From: DASRUP01 sp036397395
GTDB taxonomy: Bacteria; Patescibacteriota; Minisyncoccia; Minisyncoccales; UBA10102
Direction of reading: 5' to 3'
DNA: 26,511 nucleotides
Assembly: GCA_036397395.1 (NCBI GenBank)
Contig: DASWIZ010000034.1
Coordinates: 1-26,511 of the forward strand
A program made the position numbers and the translations under genes. The notes below the pieces were generated by a model. That model made no database searches. It was not told the DNA's origin and worked only from the letters and a program-made list of their open reading frames with translations. Each line of letters starts with the position of its first letter. Within the stretch, counting starts at the first letter, position 1. Of this stretch, positions 7,310 through 15,412 are shown piece by piece.

Positions 7310-7750
7310 CTAGAATAATTTTCCTGGTTTGGATGCCGCGTCGAGGGCTTGGTTGACTAGGCGGTCGGCGGCTTTGTTTTGGTTGCGGGGCACGCTTTGG
7401 AAAGTTACGTTCGCAAAGTCGAGTTTTAGGTTCCAGAGTTCCAAAAAAAACTTTTGCATATTTTCGTTTTCTATTTTATACTGGCCGTTCATTTGTTTTA
7501 CCATTAATTCAGAATCCGCTAGTATCTGCACCTCCGCCTTTTTTGCCGCCGCTTTTCCAATAAGGCTTTTGAGTTTTTTTAAGGCCACGATGGGCGCGCG
7601 ATATTCCGCTTCGTTGTTTGTTTTCTCGCCAATGTATTCTGCAATTTCTTTGAGCACGCTCCCCTGCTCATTCTCTATAACAGCACCAAGCGCCGCCGGG
7701 CCCGGATTTCCCCTTGCTCCCCCGTCTGTTCTGATTATATACTTACTCAT
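7310..7750 (-). CDS. rnhA: Ribonuclease HI family protein
   Basis: A 146-residue RNase H that cleaves the RNA strand of RNA/DNA hybrids, using two metal ions. The four catalytic acidic residues are visible: D9 in RTDGGARGNPGP (7-18), E47 in NNEAEY, D79 in LADSEL and D129 in NKAADRLVN. The TDGGARGNPGP form and the compact size match the RNase H-like family common in Patescibacteria and archaea rather than the E. coli enzyme. Its ATG overlaps the stop of the recJ-like gene (ATGA, 7747-7750), indicating coupled translation. Confidence 0.92.
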   Translation of the reverse strand: MSKYIIRTDGGARGNPGPAALGAVIENEQGSVLKEIAEYIGEKTNNEAEYRAPIVALKKLKSLIGKAAAKKAEVQILADSELMVKQMNGQYKIENENMQKFFLELWNLKLDFANVTFQSVPRNQNKAADRLVNQALDAASKPGKLF

Positions 7751-8904
7751 TTGTTTTTCTTAAAGTATTCTGTTAAACACACGCCCAATTCTTCTTCGTG
7801 TTCTCCTTTTGTTTCAAATCCCGACGCCTGGGGATGGCCGCCGTACACGTCCAAGTACGCGTCGCACGCCTGCATTGCTCTTACCGTATCGTACCCCAAA
7901 GGAGCCCGCACGCTTCCTATAATTCCCTTTTTGCTTTTTTTGTAAATAAAGGCTGGTCTGTTTGCTTCTTGTGAAATTATGGAAGCCAAGGCCCCCAGCA
8001 GCATATACTCAAACTGTTCTGACCCCTCGAACACCAAAGGTTCCGCTTTTTTGTGAAATATGCGCATTCTTACTTCTTCGGCCGCTTTTTCAATAAGCTC
8101 TCTTCGCTCCTTGTTTTTTTCCGCGAACTGCTCAACCATTTTTTTGGCCTTGAGCAACGACGGGCAGACCAGCAAACGAAACGCGCCCGGTTCCCTGTTT
8201 TTGGTATCGCGTACGTTTAAAATAGCTATCATTTGCTGGACTTTTTGTTCAAGCGTGCTTTCCCCCAAAAAAATATCAGATTCCAAAAACGCGCGAATGC
8301 CGGGCCTCCACGAGTACGGCAACGCGTCCATGCCGTCTGCGATAATCTGCACGTTGTCTTGCTCCCTGGCCATCATATCGGCAATAGTTCCCAAACCCGC
8401 CAGTTCCACCATGCTTTGATACAAACTATCTGACATTTTTTTGCCCAGCAATTCCTTTGCCAGCTGCAAACTTAACCCGCACGCCGCGAATTCCTTAAAT
8501 GGGTACTTGTCGCCCGGTTGTTTGGGATCCACAATAATGTCTGCTTTGGGCAATTTATCCAGCACCTTGTGGTGGTCCACCACAATAACTTCAAACCCTG
8601 CTTTTTTTGCCATGGGAATTTCAGTAAAGTTTGAAATGCCCAGGTCAAAAGTAACCAATAAAGCTGGCGCGTATTGCTGTAAATATGCAATTGCTTTTGG
8701 AGTAACCCCGTATCCTTCTTTTTCACGCTCGGGAAAATAGAAAGCGGCAACCTCGCCCCCCAAACTTTTTATGGCTTCCTGCGCTATAAGCACCGACGTT
8801 ACCCCGTCCAAATCCGCGTCGCCATACAAAACAATGCGCTCCCCTTGAGCGATCGCTTTTTTAATTCTATTCGCCGCCTTTGTTAAATTCTTGATTTTTG
8901 TCAT
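7747..8904 (-). CDS. DHH-family phosphoesterase, RecJ-like
   Basis: A 385-residue single-strand nuclease/phosphoesterase candidate. The DHH domain has GDADLDG (residues 28-34), TFDLG (85-89) and VDHHK (109-113). The DHHA1 substrate-binding domain near the C-terminus has GSVRAPLG and YGGHPQASGF. It is shorter than classical RecJ (about 570 aa), lacking the OB-type extension, so ssDNA exonuclease versus oligonucleotide or cyclic-dinucleotide hydrolase activity cannot be decided. An extended -10 (TGTTATAGT) ends 8 nt before the ATG, suggesting a leaderless transcript. It overlaps rnhA by 4 nt, a sensible pairing of two nucleic-acid degrading enzymes. Confidence 0.85.
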   Translation of the reverse strand: MTKIKNLTKAANRIKKAIAQGERIVLYGDADLDGVTSVLIAQEAIKSLGGEVAAFYFPEREKEGYGVTPKAIAYLQQYAPALLVTFDLGISNFTEIPMAKKAGFEVIVVDHHKVLDKLPKADIIVDPKQPGDKYPFKEFAACGLSLQLAKELLGKKMSDSLYQSMVELAGLGTIADMMAREQDNVQIIADGMDALPYSWRPGIRAFLESDIFLGESTLEQKVQQMIAILNVRDTKNREPGAFRLLVCPSLLKAKKMVEQFAEKNKERRELIEKAAEEVRMRIFHKKAEPLVFEGSEQFEYMLLGALASIISQEANRPAFIYKKSKKGIIGSVRAPLGYDTVRAMQACDAYLDVYGGHPQASGFETKGEHEEELGVCLTEYFKKNK

Positions 8905-8978
8905 AACAATAGACTATAACACATTTGCTACGATCGTACTAATCGTGTTACTCTCCATCCACAAACCGATTAGTGCTC

Positions 8979-10373
8979 TCATATCGCCCACTGATTCTGC
9001 ATGATTTCTCTCAAATACCACACGCCGTCTTCTTGTGTAAACCAAAGTCGCAAATTTCTCCAATCGAATGCTGCGTCAGGAGAGCTTTGTGGGAATGCAT
9101 AAGTTGCAGTAACCGGGTCTTCTTGATGGTATCTTTCAAACTGATCGCCAATTGTCGTTGCGCTGCTATAATAAGAAAGTTTGTAGTTTACATCAGGAGC
9201 GTTCAGATAATCTCTATCATAAATATAACTCTCATAATATTCTGCCTGTGTATACGTAAAAGGAAAGCCGGAGCCGTCATATGAACCGGTATATTCCGTC
9301 TGATCCGTGAAAAAAGAGGGAATTTTTTCCTTTGGAATTTCGAAAGAAGCGTTGATAGACCAAAAACGGAGAGGTTTTTGAGGATGCACGAAGGAAGCCA
9401 ATACTGTCATATCTTTTTCTTTCAGGGCGCGCATTACTGCAGTTGCCCGATCAACGATGATTGCTTTGGCCTCTGCCTCGCTATACTTCGCCGTCGCCAT
9501 AGCAACAGAAATTTCACAGAGATAGCCACCGTATGTGCCAGCTCTTTCACATAAGTCCGTATCGTTCTTTAATTCCCCTAATCTCGCAAAACAGCTGGAC
9601 TGGTAATTCAGACGCAGAATCGCTTCGCAATCTTTTTCTGTATTTGCTGTCATACTTGCATCCCGCCAGCAAGACTCACTAGAATTCTCACACTTATTTG
9701 GCTTCGTCCGTTCGACAAAACGAAAAGTAGAAAGAATGCGATCAAAAAGACGTTCATTATTCTTTATAACCTCCGAAGTTCTGGAAGACGAAAACACAAA
9801 GTCAAAAAGCGTATTTCCTTTCTTCAGTAACACCCGGTTTTCTCCCTCTCCAGGTGAAACCAATGTAGTCCCTACCACTGAATACTTAATTGCCGGCAAT
9901 CCTCCAATTGTTAAATCTTCAATTTTTTCAAATGTTTGGTTATCTCTACCAAGAGTAGCTTTCTCCTTTGAGGAAAGTTTATCTAATGACTCGAAGAGAT
10001 TTCCTCCCACAAACTCTACATTAATAACGAAGGTTTCCCTGCTTTCTTTTGTGTTTGAACGAAATGTGAAAAACTCTGCTAACCCCTCAATATGCGAAAT
10101 ACGAGTCCCACCAGAAATACCCCAATCAAATGGATACTTTACCTCAAAGCCAAACTCTTCATTGTGGTAGGTTTGCCAAGTTGACGTGTCAATTGTTAAT
10201 TGCTGATTGTTGATTGCTTGCGGTTGGGGCGATGGCACGGGCGGCGTGTGTGAAACCTGGTTTCGCACAACTCCCTGCAACAAGAAAATCCCGGCGACGG
10301 TGAGAACGACCGACACGGCTGCAACGATGAAAAATGTTTTAATTTCGGGTTTGAAGTCGTGGAGTGGATTCAT
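8979..10373 (-). CDS. Membrane-anchored PsbP-like protein with NTF2-like tail
   Basis: A 464-residue orphan. A membrane anchor at residues 13-36 leads into a Pro/Gln linker (43-60) and then WQTYHNEEFGFEVKYP (66-81), the start of a PsbP/MOG1-like domain that ends about residue 220 with ILSTFRFVE. A cysteine-containing segment follows (CENSSESC, SCFARLGE, LCERAGTYGGYLCE). The C-terminal region ends in TQEDGVWYLREIMQ and looks like an NTF2-like fold. It shares the PsbP-like motif with the genes at 18839 and 22234. SD-like AAGGG lies 7 nt before the ATG. The role is unknown; most of the protein should be outside the membrane. Confidence 0.65.
   Translation of the reverse strand: MNPLHDFKPEIKTFFIVAAVSVVLTVAGIFLLQGVVRNQVSHTPPVPSPQPQAINNQQLTIDTSTWQTYHNEEFGFEVKYPFDWGISGGTRISHIEGLAEFFTFRSNTKESRETFVINVEFVGGNLFESLDKLSSKEKATLGRDNQTFEKIEDLTIGGLPAIKYSVVGTTLVSPGEGENRVLLKKGNTLFDFVFSSSRTSEVIKNNERLFDRILSTFRFVERTKPNKCENSSESCWRDASMTANTEKDCEAILRLNYQSSCFARLGELKNDTDLCERAGTYGGYLCEISVAMATAKYSEAEAKAIIVDRATAVMRALKEKDMTVLASFVHPQKPLRFWSINASFEIPKEKIPSFFTDQTEYTGSYDGSGFPFTYTQAEYYESYIYDRDYLNAPDVNYKLSYYSSATTIGDQFERYHQEDPVTATYAFPQSSPDAAFDWRNLRLWFTQEDGVWYLREIMQNQWAI
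10192..10219. repeat. Short low-complexity ATTG-rich repeat
   Basis: Imperfect short repeats of the form AATTG/GATTG, coding INNQQLTID in the linker of the PsbP-like protein. Such NNQQLT sequences are frequent low-complexity inserts in draft Patescibacteria genomes, from memory. It is a linker with no domain. Confidence 0.4.
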
Positions 10374-10383
10374 AAAATTACCC

Positions 10384-10413
10384 TTGACATCATTCTTCTC
10401 TTTATGATACTAT
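10384..10413 (+). promoter_or_regulatory. Sigma70-type promoter on the plus strand
   Basis: TTGACA (10384-10389), 18-bp spacer, TACTAT (10408-10413). It points rightward, opposite to both neighbouring genes, toward a short hairpin-rich stretch. Confidence 0.55.
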
Positions 10414-10419
10414 AGAATT

Positions 10420-10475
10420 GCGGAGGGAAACCTCCGTCATCAACCGCCCGTTGCAAAAGACGGGCTTTAGTTTTG
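10420..10475 (+). ncRNA. Candidate small RNA between two opposite-strand genes
   Basis: Downstream of the plus-strand promoter lie CGGAGG-GAAA-CCTCCG (10421-10436), a perfect six-base stem with a GNRA tetraloop, and the terminator-like hairpin at 10446-10465. The expected transcript is about 55 nt with no open frame. Its 3' end overlaps the last codons of the NYN gene antisense. Function unknown. Confidence 0.4.
10446..10474 (+). terminator. Terminator-like hairpin
   Basis: GCCCGT (10446-10451) and ACGGGC (10460-10465) form a six-base stem, followed by TTTAGTTTT. The T-run is interrupted. The minus strand has no T-run after the hairpin. Confidence 0.5.
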
Positions 10476-11006
10476 CCTTTTTCGCTCAATCAATAATCGC
10501 AACTTCCTCAAATCAATATATTTATCGCTTGTTTCTATCAACTCCTTCGCAACGTGATGCTTAGCAGAAATAACTATTGTTCTCTTCCCTCTTCTTTTAA
10601 GATATTGAAGGAGATAGTCAAAATCACTATCTCCAGAAAGAAGAACAAAAGTATCAAGTTTTTGTATCATTTCTACGGCGTCCACCGCAATCTCTACGTC
10701 AAAATTTGCTTTTCTCAAATCTCCGACCGCAATATCGCTCTGTTTGATAATTTTTAAGGGTTTTGTGACAAGTGTGTAGCCGTGGCGCTTCAAAAATGTA
10801 AAAAACTTACTCTGGTTATCAGTGCCATGATGGACGGAATAAAAACGGATGTCTATCAATCCGTCACCATCGAATAGGTGACGGAGTTTATCATAATCGA
10901 CCCACCATTTAAGCTCTTTTACCGAACTCTCTAGATTTGCCGCGTCAATCATTACTAAGATCTTTCCCTTAAGATATCCCGCAATAGTAAAATCCGTAGA
11001 ATTCAT
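10467..11006 (-). CDS. NYN-domain protein (LabA/DUF88 type)
   Basis: A 179-residue PIN-like NYN-domain protein, a predicted metal-dependent RNase. It shows the expected acidic residues: D21 and N24 in VMIDAANLE, D103 and D109 in FDVEIAVDAV, and D126/D128 in LLSGDSDFDYL. It ends in the usual KRRGKRTIVIS and basic C-terminal helix. The gene overlaps the pgk stop by 4 nt (ATGA), so it is translated together with pgk, though there is no obvious functional link. The substrate is unknown; RNA cleavage is inferred from the fold. Confidence 0.88.
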   Translation of the reverse strand: MNSTDFTIAGYLKGKILVMIDAANLESSVKELKWWVDYDKLRHLFDGDGLIDIRFYSVHHGTDNQSKFFTFLKRHGYTLVTKPLKIIKQSDIAVGDLRKANFDVEIAVDAVEMIQKLDTFVLLSGDSDFDYLLQYLKRRGKRTIVISAKHHVAKELIETSDKYIDLRKLRLLIERKRQN

Positions 11007-12052
11007 TGGTCTAATGCTTTTAACCCAGGTAATTTTTCGCCCGCGAGGAAGGCCAGCATGGCGCCGCCGCCGGTTGAGACATGGGCGAATTTCTCTCGCA
11101 GGTGATGTTTCCCGAGAAACGCGGCCAGGTCTCCCCCGCCGGCCACCGCGTAGGCTCCGCTTTGCAAAATAGCATCTGCAATGGCAAGCGACCCTTTTTC
11201 ATATTTTTCTTCTTCCACCATTCCAAGCGGCCCTGCCCAAAATATAGTTTTTGCGCTTGTAATTTTTTCTGTAAACTTTTGTATGGTTTCCGGCCCCAAG
11301 TCAAAGGTACCGTCAACTCCGTCTGTGGCATAGACTAACTCGGTTTTAGAAGACACGTCAATCCCCTGCCTGCCTTTTTCTTTTACTTCGATAGTCAGCA
11401 AATCGCCCAGCAAAATAGCGTCCGCGCTTTTTGAAATCGCCTTTAAAAAACTTGCCTTATTGTTTACCTTTGCCCCGCCCACCAGCACCACCAAAGGTTT
11501 TTCCGGATTAGTGCGCACTTTGTCTAAGGCCTGAATTTCTTTTTCCAACAACAAACCCATGGCCGAAGGCAAAAATTTTGGGACTCCCACAATGGAAGCG
11601 TGCGCCCTGTGGCACGCGCCAAACGCGTCGTTTACGTATATATCGCCCAGTTTGGCAAGAAGTTCCGCGAAATGCTCATCATTTTCCTCTTCGCCGGGAT
11701 AAAATCGAATATTCTCCAGTAAAGCCACTTCTCCCTGCGCCAACTGTTCAAGCCGTTCTTTTGCGCCCTGTCCAATAGGTTCTTTTATAAGAGCTACTTT
11801 TTTACCCAACAACTCTTCCAGACGTTTTACCACAGGCCGCAAACTAAACTCTTCCTGAATTTTTCCTTCTGGCCGGCCAAAGTGCGCGAGAACAATACAT
11901 TTCCCGCCTTTGCCGGTAATATATTGTATGGTAGGAATGCTTGAGGTTATGCGAAAATCATCCTGGATTACCCCGTTTTCTACGGGCACGTTAAAATCGC
12001 ACCGCAGCAAAACGCGCTTGCCCTGAAAATCAGAATCTTTAAGTGTTTCCAT
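11003..12052 (-). CDS. pgk: Phosphoglycerate kinase (short form)
   Basis: A 349-residue glycolytic kinase that converts 1,3-bisphosphoglycerate and ADP to 3-phosphoglycerate and ATP. Motifs seen are RVLLRCDFNVP (substrate-site N-terminus), DDFRI, AHFGRPEG, NDAFGACHRAHAS, VVLVGGAKV, FWAGPLGMVE and the C-terminal STGGGAML(A)FLAG nucleotide loop. It is some 40-50 residues shorter than typical bacterial PGK (about 390-400), apparently through loop loss, but all motifs are present. It begins 3 nt after the ATPase stop without a clear Shine-Dalgarno, and overlaps the NYN gene. Confidence 0.95.
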   Translation of the reverse strand: METLKDSDFQGKRVLLRCDFNVPVENGVIQDDFRITSSIPTIQYITGKGGKCIVLAHFGRPEGKIQEEFSLRPVVKRLEELLGKKVALIKEPIGQGAKERLEQLAQGEVALLENIRFYPGEEENDEHFAELLAKLGDIYVNDAFGACHRAHASIVGVPKFLPSAMGLLLEKEIQALDKVRTNPEKPLVVLVGGAKVNNKASFLKAISKSADAILLGDLLTIEVKEKGRQGIDVSSKTELVYATDGVDGTFDLGPETIQKFTEKITSAKTIFWAGPLGMVEEEKYEKGSLAIADAILQSGAYAVAGGGDLAAFLGKHHLREKFAHVSTGGGAMLAFLAGEKLPGLKALDQ

Positions 12053-12055
12053 TGG

Positions 12056-13792
12056 TTATCGGTCAAAATATACGGTTTGCCCCGGCTCTAAAACTCCTTT
12101 TTCTTGCGTGGGCTGCTCTGGTTGTTTTGGAACAACAGAAGCTTGCTCGACAGGCTGGGTTTTTTGTCCCCTTTTTTGCAGGGCCTGCTGAAGCACACTC
12201 TGCAGCTCTTCCCTGTTTGCCACTGCTTTTCTTCTGGGGGCGGGCGCCTCGACTCGACGGGGCGGCGCCTCAACGCCCAAACTCGCTTCGCGAGATTGCG
12301 ACGGGCTTTCGGCGGGTTCCTGTTGTCGCTTGAGTTTCTTTCTGCAGGCTTTGCAATATACCGGCCTCTTTCCGTCCGGAGGAAACACCACTTTGGTGTC
12401 TCTTCCGCAATTGGAACACCGGGCGTCGTACAACACCTGTTCTTGCGGATTTGCGGCAATAACCGGCCGGGGCGCGGTGGCTGCGGCCCGCACCGCCTGC
12501 CCCTGCTCGTCCAAACCAGACCATGTGCGGATTTGCTCTTCTACTTCCCCTACTTTTGTCCCGTATGCGTTTCTGGAATATGCAATAATTTGTTCCCGGA
12601 AAGACTGGGGCAAATGCATGGGCGGGGACATGGTATTCGCGGAAAACGGCCGCGACGACACCCCGTCAATCATAAGTTTTACATAAATGGTATACTTTGC
12701 AAGGTTTACAAAATCTTCACCGATAAACTCGGGCATAAATTCTTTTTCCATCCATTCTGCGTCTTCAGCCCCTATACGAAAGGAAACTATGGTTCCCACG
12801 TTTCCAAACACCGCGTCCCTCACAGGAGCGTCTGTTCCTGTTCCCAGTTGCGCGATATACTGGTGGCTTAAAACTAAAGACAGCCGGTACTTTCTGGCTT
12901 CAGATAAAATGTTTACAAAGCTTTCCGTGGCAAAATGCTGGAATTCGTCAATATACAGGAAAAAATCCTGCCGCTGGTCTTCTGGAATATCCACCCGGGA
13001 CATTGCGGCCAGCTGCAGCTTGGTAATAAGCAGGCCGCCGATTAAACGGGAATTGTCTTCCCCAATGCGGCCCTTGGAAATGTTTACCAGCAAAATTTTC
13101 TTTCCGTCCATAACTTCCCGCATATCCATGGAAGAACGAATCTGGCCAACAATATTCCGGATTAAAGGGTTGGACGTAAACTGCCCCACCTTGTTTTGGA
13201 TGGCCGCGGTTGCTTCCACCTCGTAGCGCTGCGTGTATCTGGCATACTCTTGCACCCAAAATGTTTTTACCACCGGGTCTTTTACCTGCTCTACTACCTG
13301 CTGGCGGTATTCAGGATCCACCAGCATGCGGTTAATGCCAAGCAGAGTGGAGTCGGGGCACTCCAAAAGCGCCAGCACTACGTTGTTTAGAATGTACTCC
13401 ATGCGAGCCGACCATACGTCCGGCCAAATTTTCTTAAACACCGACATTAACCCGGAAGCCACCATATGCCGGTTTTCAGGATCCACCTGTTCCATTACGT
13501 TAAACGCAATGGGAAAATGGGTATCGGCGGGGTTAAAATACACCACGTCCTGAACTCTGTCTTGCGGGACAAAATCCAGCAAATCTTCCACCGCTTCCCC
13601 GTGCGGATCCACAAAGCCCATACCGTGCCCGTTTTGGATGTCCTGCACAGCCATATTCTTTAACATTTCCGTTTTCCCCATGCCGGTTTTTCCAATCGCG
13701 TAAAAATGGCGGCGGCGGTCATCCGTTTTTATGCCGAATTTCCGGCGCGAATTGCGAAAGTTCGTTATGCCAAAAAAATTAATGTCCGCCAT
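12056..13792 (-). CDS. VirD4/TraG-like (DUF87-type) DNA-translocation ATPase with zinc ribbon
   Basis: A 578-residue P-loop ATPase of the HerA/VirD4 class. Walker A is GKTGMGKT (residues 34-41) and Walker B is FFLYIDEF (277-284). A VDPHGE segment (61-66) and a VLSHQYIAQL sensor-like stretch (307-316) are also typical. A zinc ribbon (C459, C462, C480, C483) follows, then a Pro/Gln-rich tail. There is no membrane segment; it probably pairs with the membrane protein encoded just upstream (13804-15162). The start at 13792 fits the core; the open frame to 13984 would lie inside the upstream gene. Right before it is an ATG-TGA start-stop pair with better SD spacing. Likely role: pumping DNA or protein at the membrane, by analogy with type IV coupling proteins. 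Confidence 0.85.
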   Translation of the reverse strand: MADINFFGITNFRNSRRKFGIKTDDRRRHFYAIGKTGMGKTEMLKNMAVQDIQNGHGMGFVDPHGEAVEDLLDFVPQDRVQDVVYFNPADTHFPIAFNVMEQVDPENRHMVASGLMSVFKKIWPDVWSARMEYILNNVVLALLECPDSTLLGINRMLVDPEYRQQVVEQVKDPVVKTFWVQEYARYTQRYEVEATAAIQNKVGQFTSNPLIRNIVGQIRSSMDMREVMDGKKILLVNISKGRIGEDNSRLIGGLLITKLQLAAMSRVDIPEDQRQDFFLYIDEFQHFATESFVNILSEARKYRLSLVLSHQYIAQLGTGTDAPVRDAVFGNVGTIVSFRIGAEDAEWMEKEFMPEFIGEDFVNLAKYTIYVKLMIDGVSSRPFSANTMSPPMHLPQSFREQIIAYSRNAYGTKVGEVEEQIRTWSGLDEQGQAVRAAATAPRPVIAANPQEQVLYDARCSNCGRDTKVVFPPDGKRPVYCKACRKKLKRQQEPAESPSQSREASLGVEAPPRRVEAPAPRRKAVANREELQSVLQQALQKRGQKTQPVEQASVVPKQPEQPTQEKGVLEPGQTVYFDR

Positions 13793-13803
13793 ATCACATA
13801 TAA

Positions 13804-15162
13804 TTACTCCTCTAATACATCCATTGGCAAGCCGGGAGGAGCTTCCGCTTTTTTCGTTTCCACGCGGGGAATGTTTCCCGAAGGAAACGTAATCCTGCTG
13901 GGAAAGTGGAACAGCGAAGCCAGTTCCTCCGTGTTCAGCACGAACCTGGGCGTGGGAAATTCCGGGAATATGGAAATGCGCCACAAATGGCTTTTAAAAA
14001 TTTTTCTCCTGCGCAGGTATCCCCTTCTTTGGTCCAGGAAAAACAAAGGCACGGTATGCACCTTAACCGTACGCAAGGTCGTTAAATAGTTCATGGTTGC
14101 GTGAACAAACATATTAAAATAGCTAAAGGGCAAAGCTTTTGTCGGGCCAAAATATTTGTCAATTTGCGCGAAGTACACGAATTGAATATTTACCCGAAAC
14201 GGGTTTTTGCTTAGCTTTTGTTCAACTGCAGCCACAATATCCCGCTCTCCCGTGGTTAATCGCAGCTCCGGGGCAAGCAGCCCCTGCTGCTCTTCTATGC
14301 CGCCCACCGTTTTGCGCTCGGTATCCTCTCCGGTGGCTGCCATGTGGCCGGCGGCTCGAATGTCTTCCCATAAGGGAATGGTTGCCGCTTTTCCGCCCGG
14401 AGAAGAACGATGCACCAGTTCGTCTATTAACTGTTTTCCTCCTTCTATATATTTTTCAAACGATTTTTCCAGATTGCCAAAAGGAGTGCACATAATTTGA
14501 ATCCACAAGTGCTCCCCCTGCCCCAGCTTTGAAAGAGCTTCCACAATAATGGTCATGGGATCCACGCGTTTTTCTTCTTTGGTATCCGGGTTCGGTTCAA
14601 AATAAGGGTACGTCCGAATGGGAAAATAGTCGCCTTTCGCGAGTTTAAACGTCGCGCCCCACAGTTTCCATTCTTTGTTGGGAATGTTTTGGGGAACTTT
14701 TGTGGTATAATCGGGAACTTCCACCAGTTCCGCGTCCGGAAATTGGGAATACAACGCTGATTCTATAATTTGCCAGGAACTTTTTAAGGTACGCAGGTAA
14801 AAATGCACTTCTCCTTCCGTAGAGACAAGTTCCAACACCAAAGATTTTTGGTACTGGCCTTCAAACCAATACTCCCTGACGTTGGGGGGATCATAAATTT
14901 GCCAAAACCCCTGGAACACGCTTTCCATTGCCTGAATTGGCTTTTCCACGGTTTGCGGAAACCGAAATTCCAAAAGCATATACGGCTGGGTTTCGTCGTA
15001 CCGGTCAATCCGGTTCCACTGCCACAGCCAAATAAATTCGGGCAGCAAAATAAAGGGCGCGAACACCCACCACCAGGATTTTACAAATTCCCACAAAATT
15101 TTCGCAACCGGAAGCCATGCTTCCACCTGCGGCGACGCTAATTGTATTCCCAATATCTCCAT
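13804..15162 (-). CDS. Membrane-anchored partner of the translocation ATPase
   Basis: A 452-residue protein with a hydrophobic, Trp-rich N-terminal anchor (about residues 19-49, including WWWVFAPFILLPEFIWLW). The rest is a large soluble domain with the segments LLEFRFPQTVEKPIQAME, VELVEVPDYT-like text and WIQIMCTPFG. From memory this is a family conserved next to the DUF87/VirD4-like ATPase in Patescibacteria (possibly the one called DUF8128). It contains no ATPase motif. Its end, EE-stop, supplies the GAGGAG used ahead of the ATPase start. It is preceded by a long structured leader (15163-15440). A role as membrane base for the ATPase is inferred from the gene pair. Confidence 0.65.
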   Translation of the reverse strand: MEILGIQLASPQVEAWLPVAKILWEFVKSWWWVFAPFILLPEFIWLWQWNRIDRYDETQPYMLLEFRFPQTVEKPIQAMESVFQGFWQIYDPPNVREYWFEGQYQKSLVLELVSTEGEVHFYLRTLKSSWQIIESALYSQFPDAELVEVPDYTTKVPQNIPNKEWKLWGATFKLAKGDYFPIRTYPYFEPNPDTKEEKRVDPMTIIVEALSKLGQGEHLWIQIMCTPFGNLEKSFEKYIEGGKQLIDELVHRSSPGGKAATIPLWEDIRAAGHMAATGEDTERKTVGGIEEQQGLLAPELRLTTGERDIVAAVEQKLSKNPFRVNIQFVYFAQIDKYFGPTKALPFSYFNMFVHATMNYLTTLRTVKVHTVPLFFLDQRRGYLRRRKIFKSHLWRISIFPEFPTPRFVLNTEELASLFHFPSRITFPSGNIPRVETKKAEAPPGLPMDVLEE

Positions 15163-15215
15163 TCCCCTATTCTACACCAATTTCGTCAATCCCAAAAGCC
15201 AATTTTACCAAACAT

Positions 15216-15245
15216 AAAGGGGCAGTCTTTGTAAACCGCCCCTTT
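15216..15245 (-). other. Inverted repeat in the leader
   Basis: AAAGGGGC (15216-15223) and GCCCCTTT (15238-15245) form an eight-base stem with a 14-nt loop. The minus-strand downstream sequence is only moderately T-rich (ATGTTTGG), so it is a weak terminator or another leader structure. Confidence 0.4.
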
Positions 15246-15287
15246 CCTTGGTGTCTTGTGTTTTTTGGACTTCGGCTGCCCACCCAC

Positions 15288-15307
15288 CACTGTCCACCAC
15301 TGTCCAC
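15288..15307. repeat. Tandem 10-bp repeat
   Basis: CACTGTCCAC occurs twice in direct succession (15288-15297, 15298-15307), preceded by CCCACC-type partial copies. The core TGTCCAC also occurs in a hairpin near 20933-20959. It could be a protein-binding site. Confidence 0.6.
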
Positions 15308-15332
15308 CCCTGGGGTGTAATTTCCCCGCAAA

Positions 15333-15406
15333 CAAAAAACAACCCCTTTTAAAAAAGAAGTTGTCTTTGTGGTCCCATATCGGGACGTGGTCACTAGTTG
15401 ATACCC
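15333..15406 (-). ncRNA. Candidate small RNA or attenuated leader
   Basis: A consensus promoter and a 12-bp terminator stem lie only about 75 nt apart. Between them is the hairpin GTCCC-ATATC-GGGAC (15372-15386). No convincing protein frame is present. If the terminator is fully efficient this is a free small RNA; if partial, it regulates the downstream membrane-partner and ATPase genes. Confidence 0.45.
15334..15364 (-). terminator. Strong Rho-independent terminator
   Basis: On the minus strand ACAACTTCTTTT and AAAAGGGGTTGT pair over 12 positions (two G-U), with a 2-nt gap on the helix, followed by TTTTTT (15334-15339). It lies about 75 nt after the promoter at 15413-15440. Confidence 0.7.
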
Positions 15407-15412
15407 AGTTTC

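Noticed and set aside
12104..12871. A 255-codon plus-strand open frame
   Set aside because: It is antisense to the C-terminal half of the ATPase, whose Walker motifs and zinc ribbon show the true coding strand.
13793..13984. An N-terminal extension of the ATPase
   Set aside because: It lies inside the upstream gene in another frame. The ATG at 13792 precedes the conserved core directly.
15281..15310. CRISPR-like or replication-origin iterons
   Set aside because: There are only two 10-bp copies without spacers, no cas genes nearby, no DnaA-box consensus TTATCCACA and no dnaA or rep gene in the window.
15167..15394. A 75-codon minus-strand frame in the ATPase leader
   Set aside because: It runs through the terminator hairpin and tandem repeats, with no domain and no clear ribosome binding site. 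It is better explained as leader.
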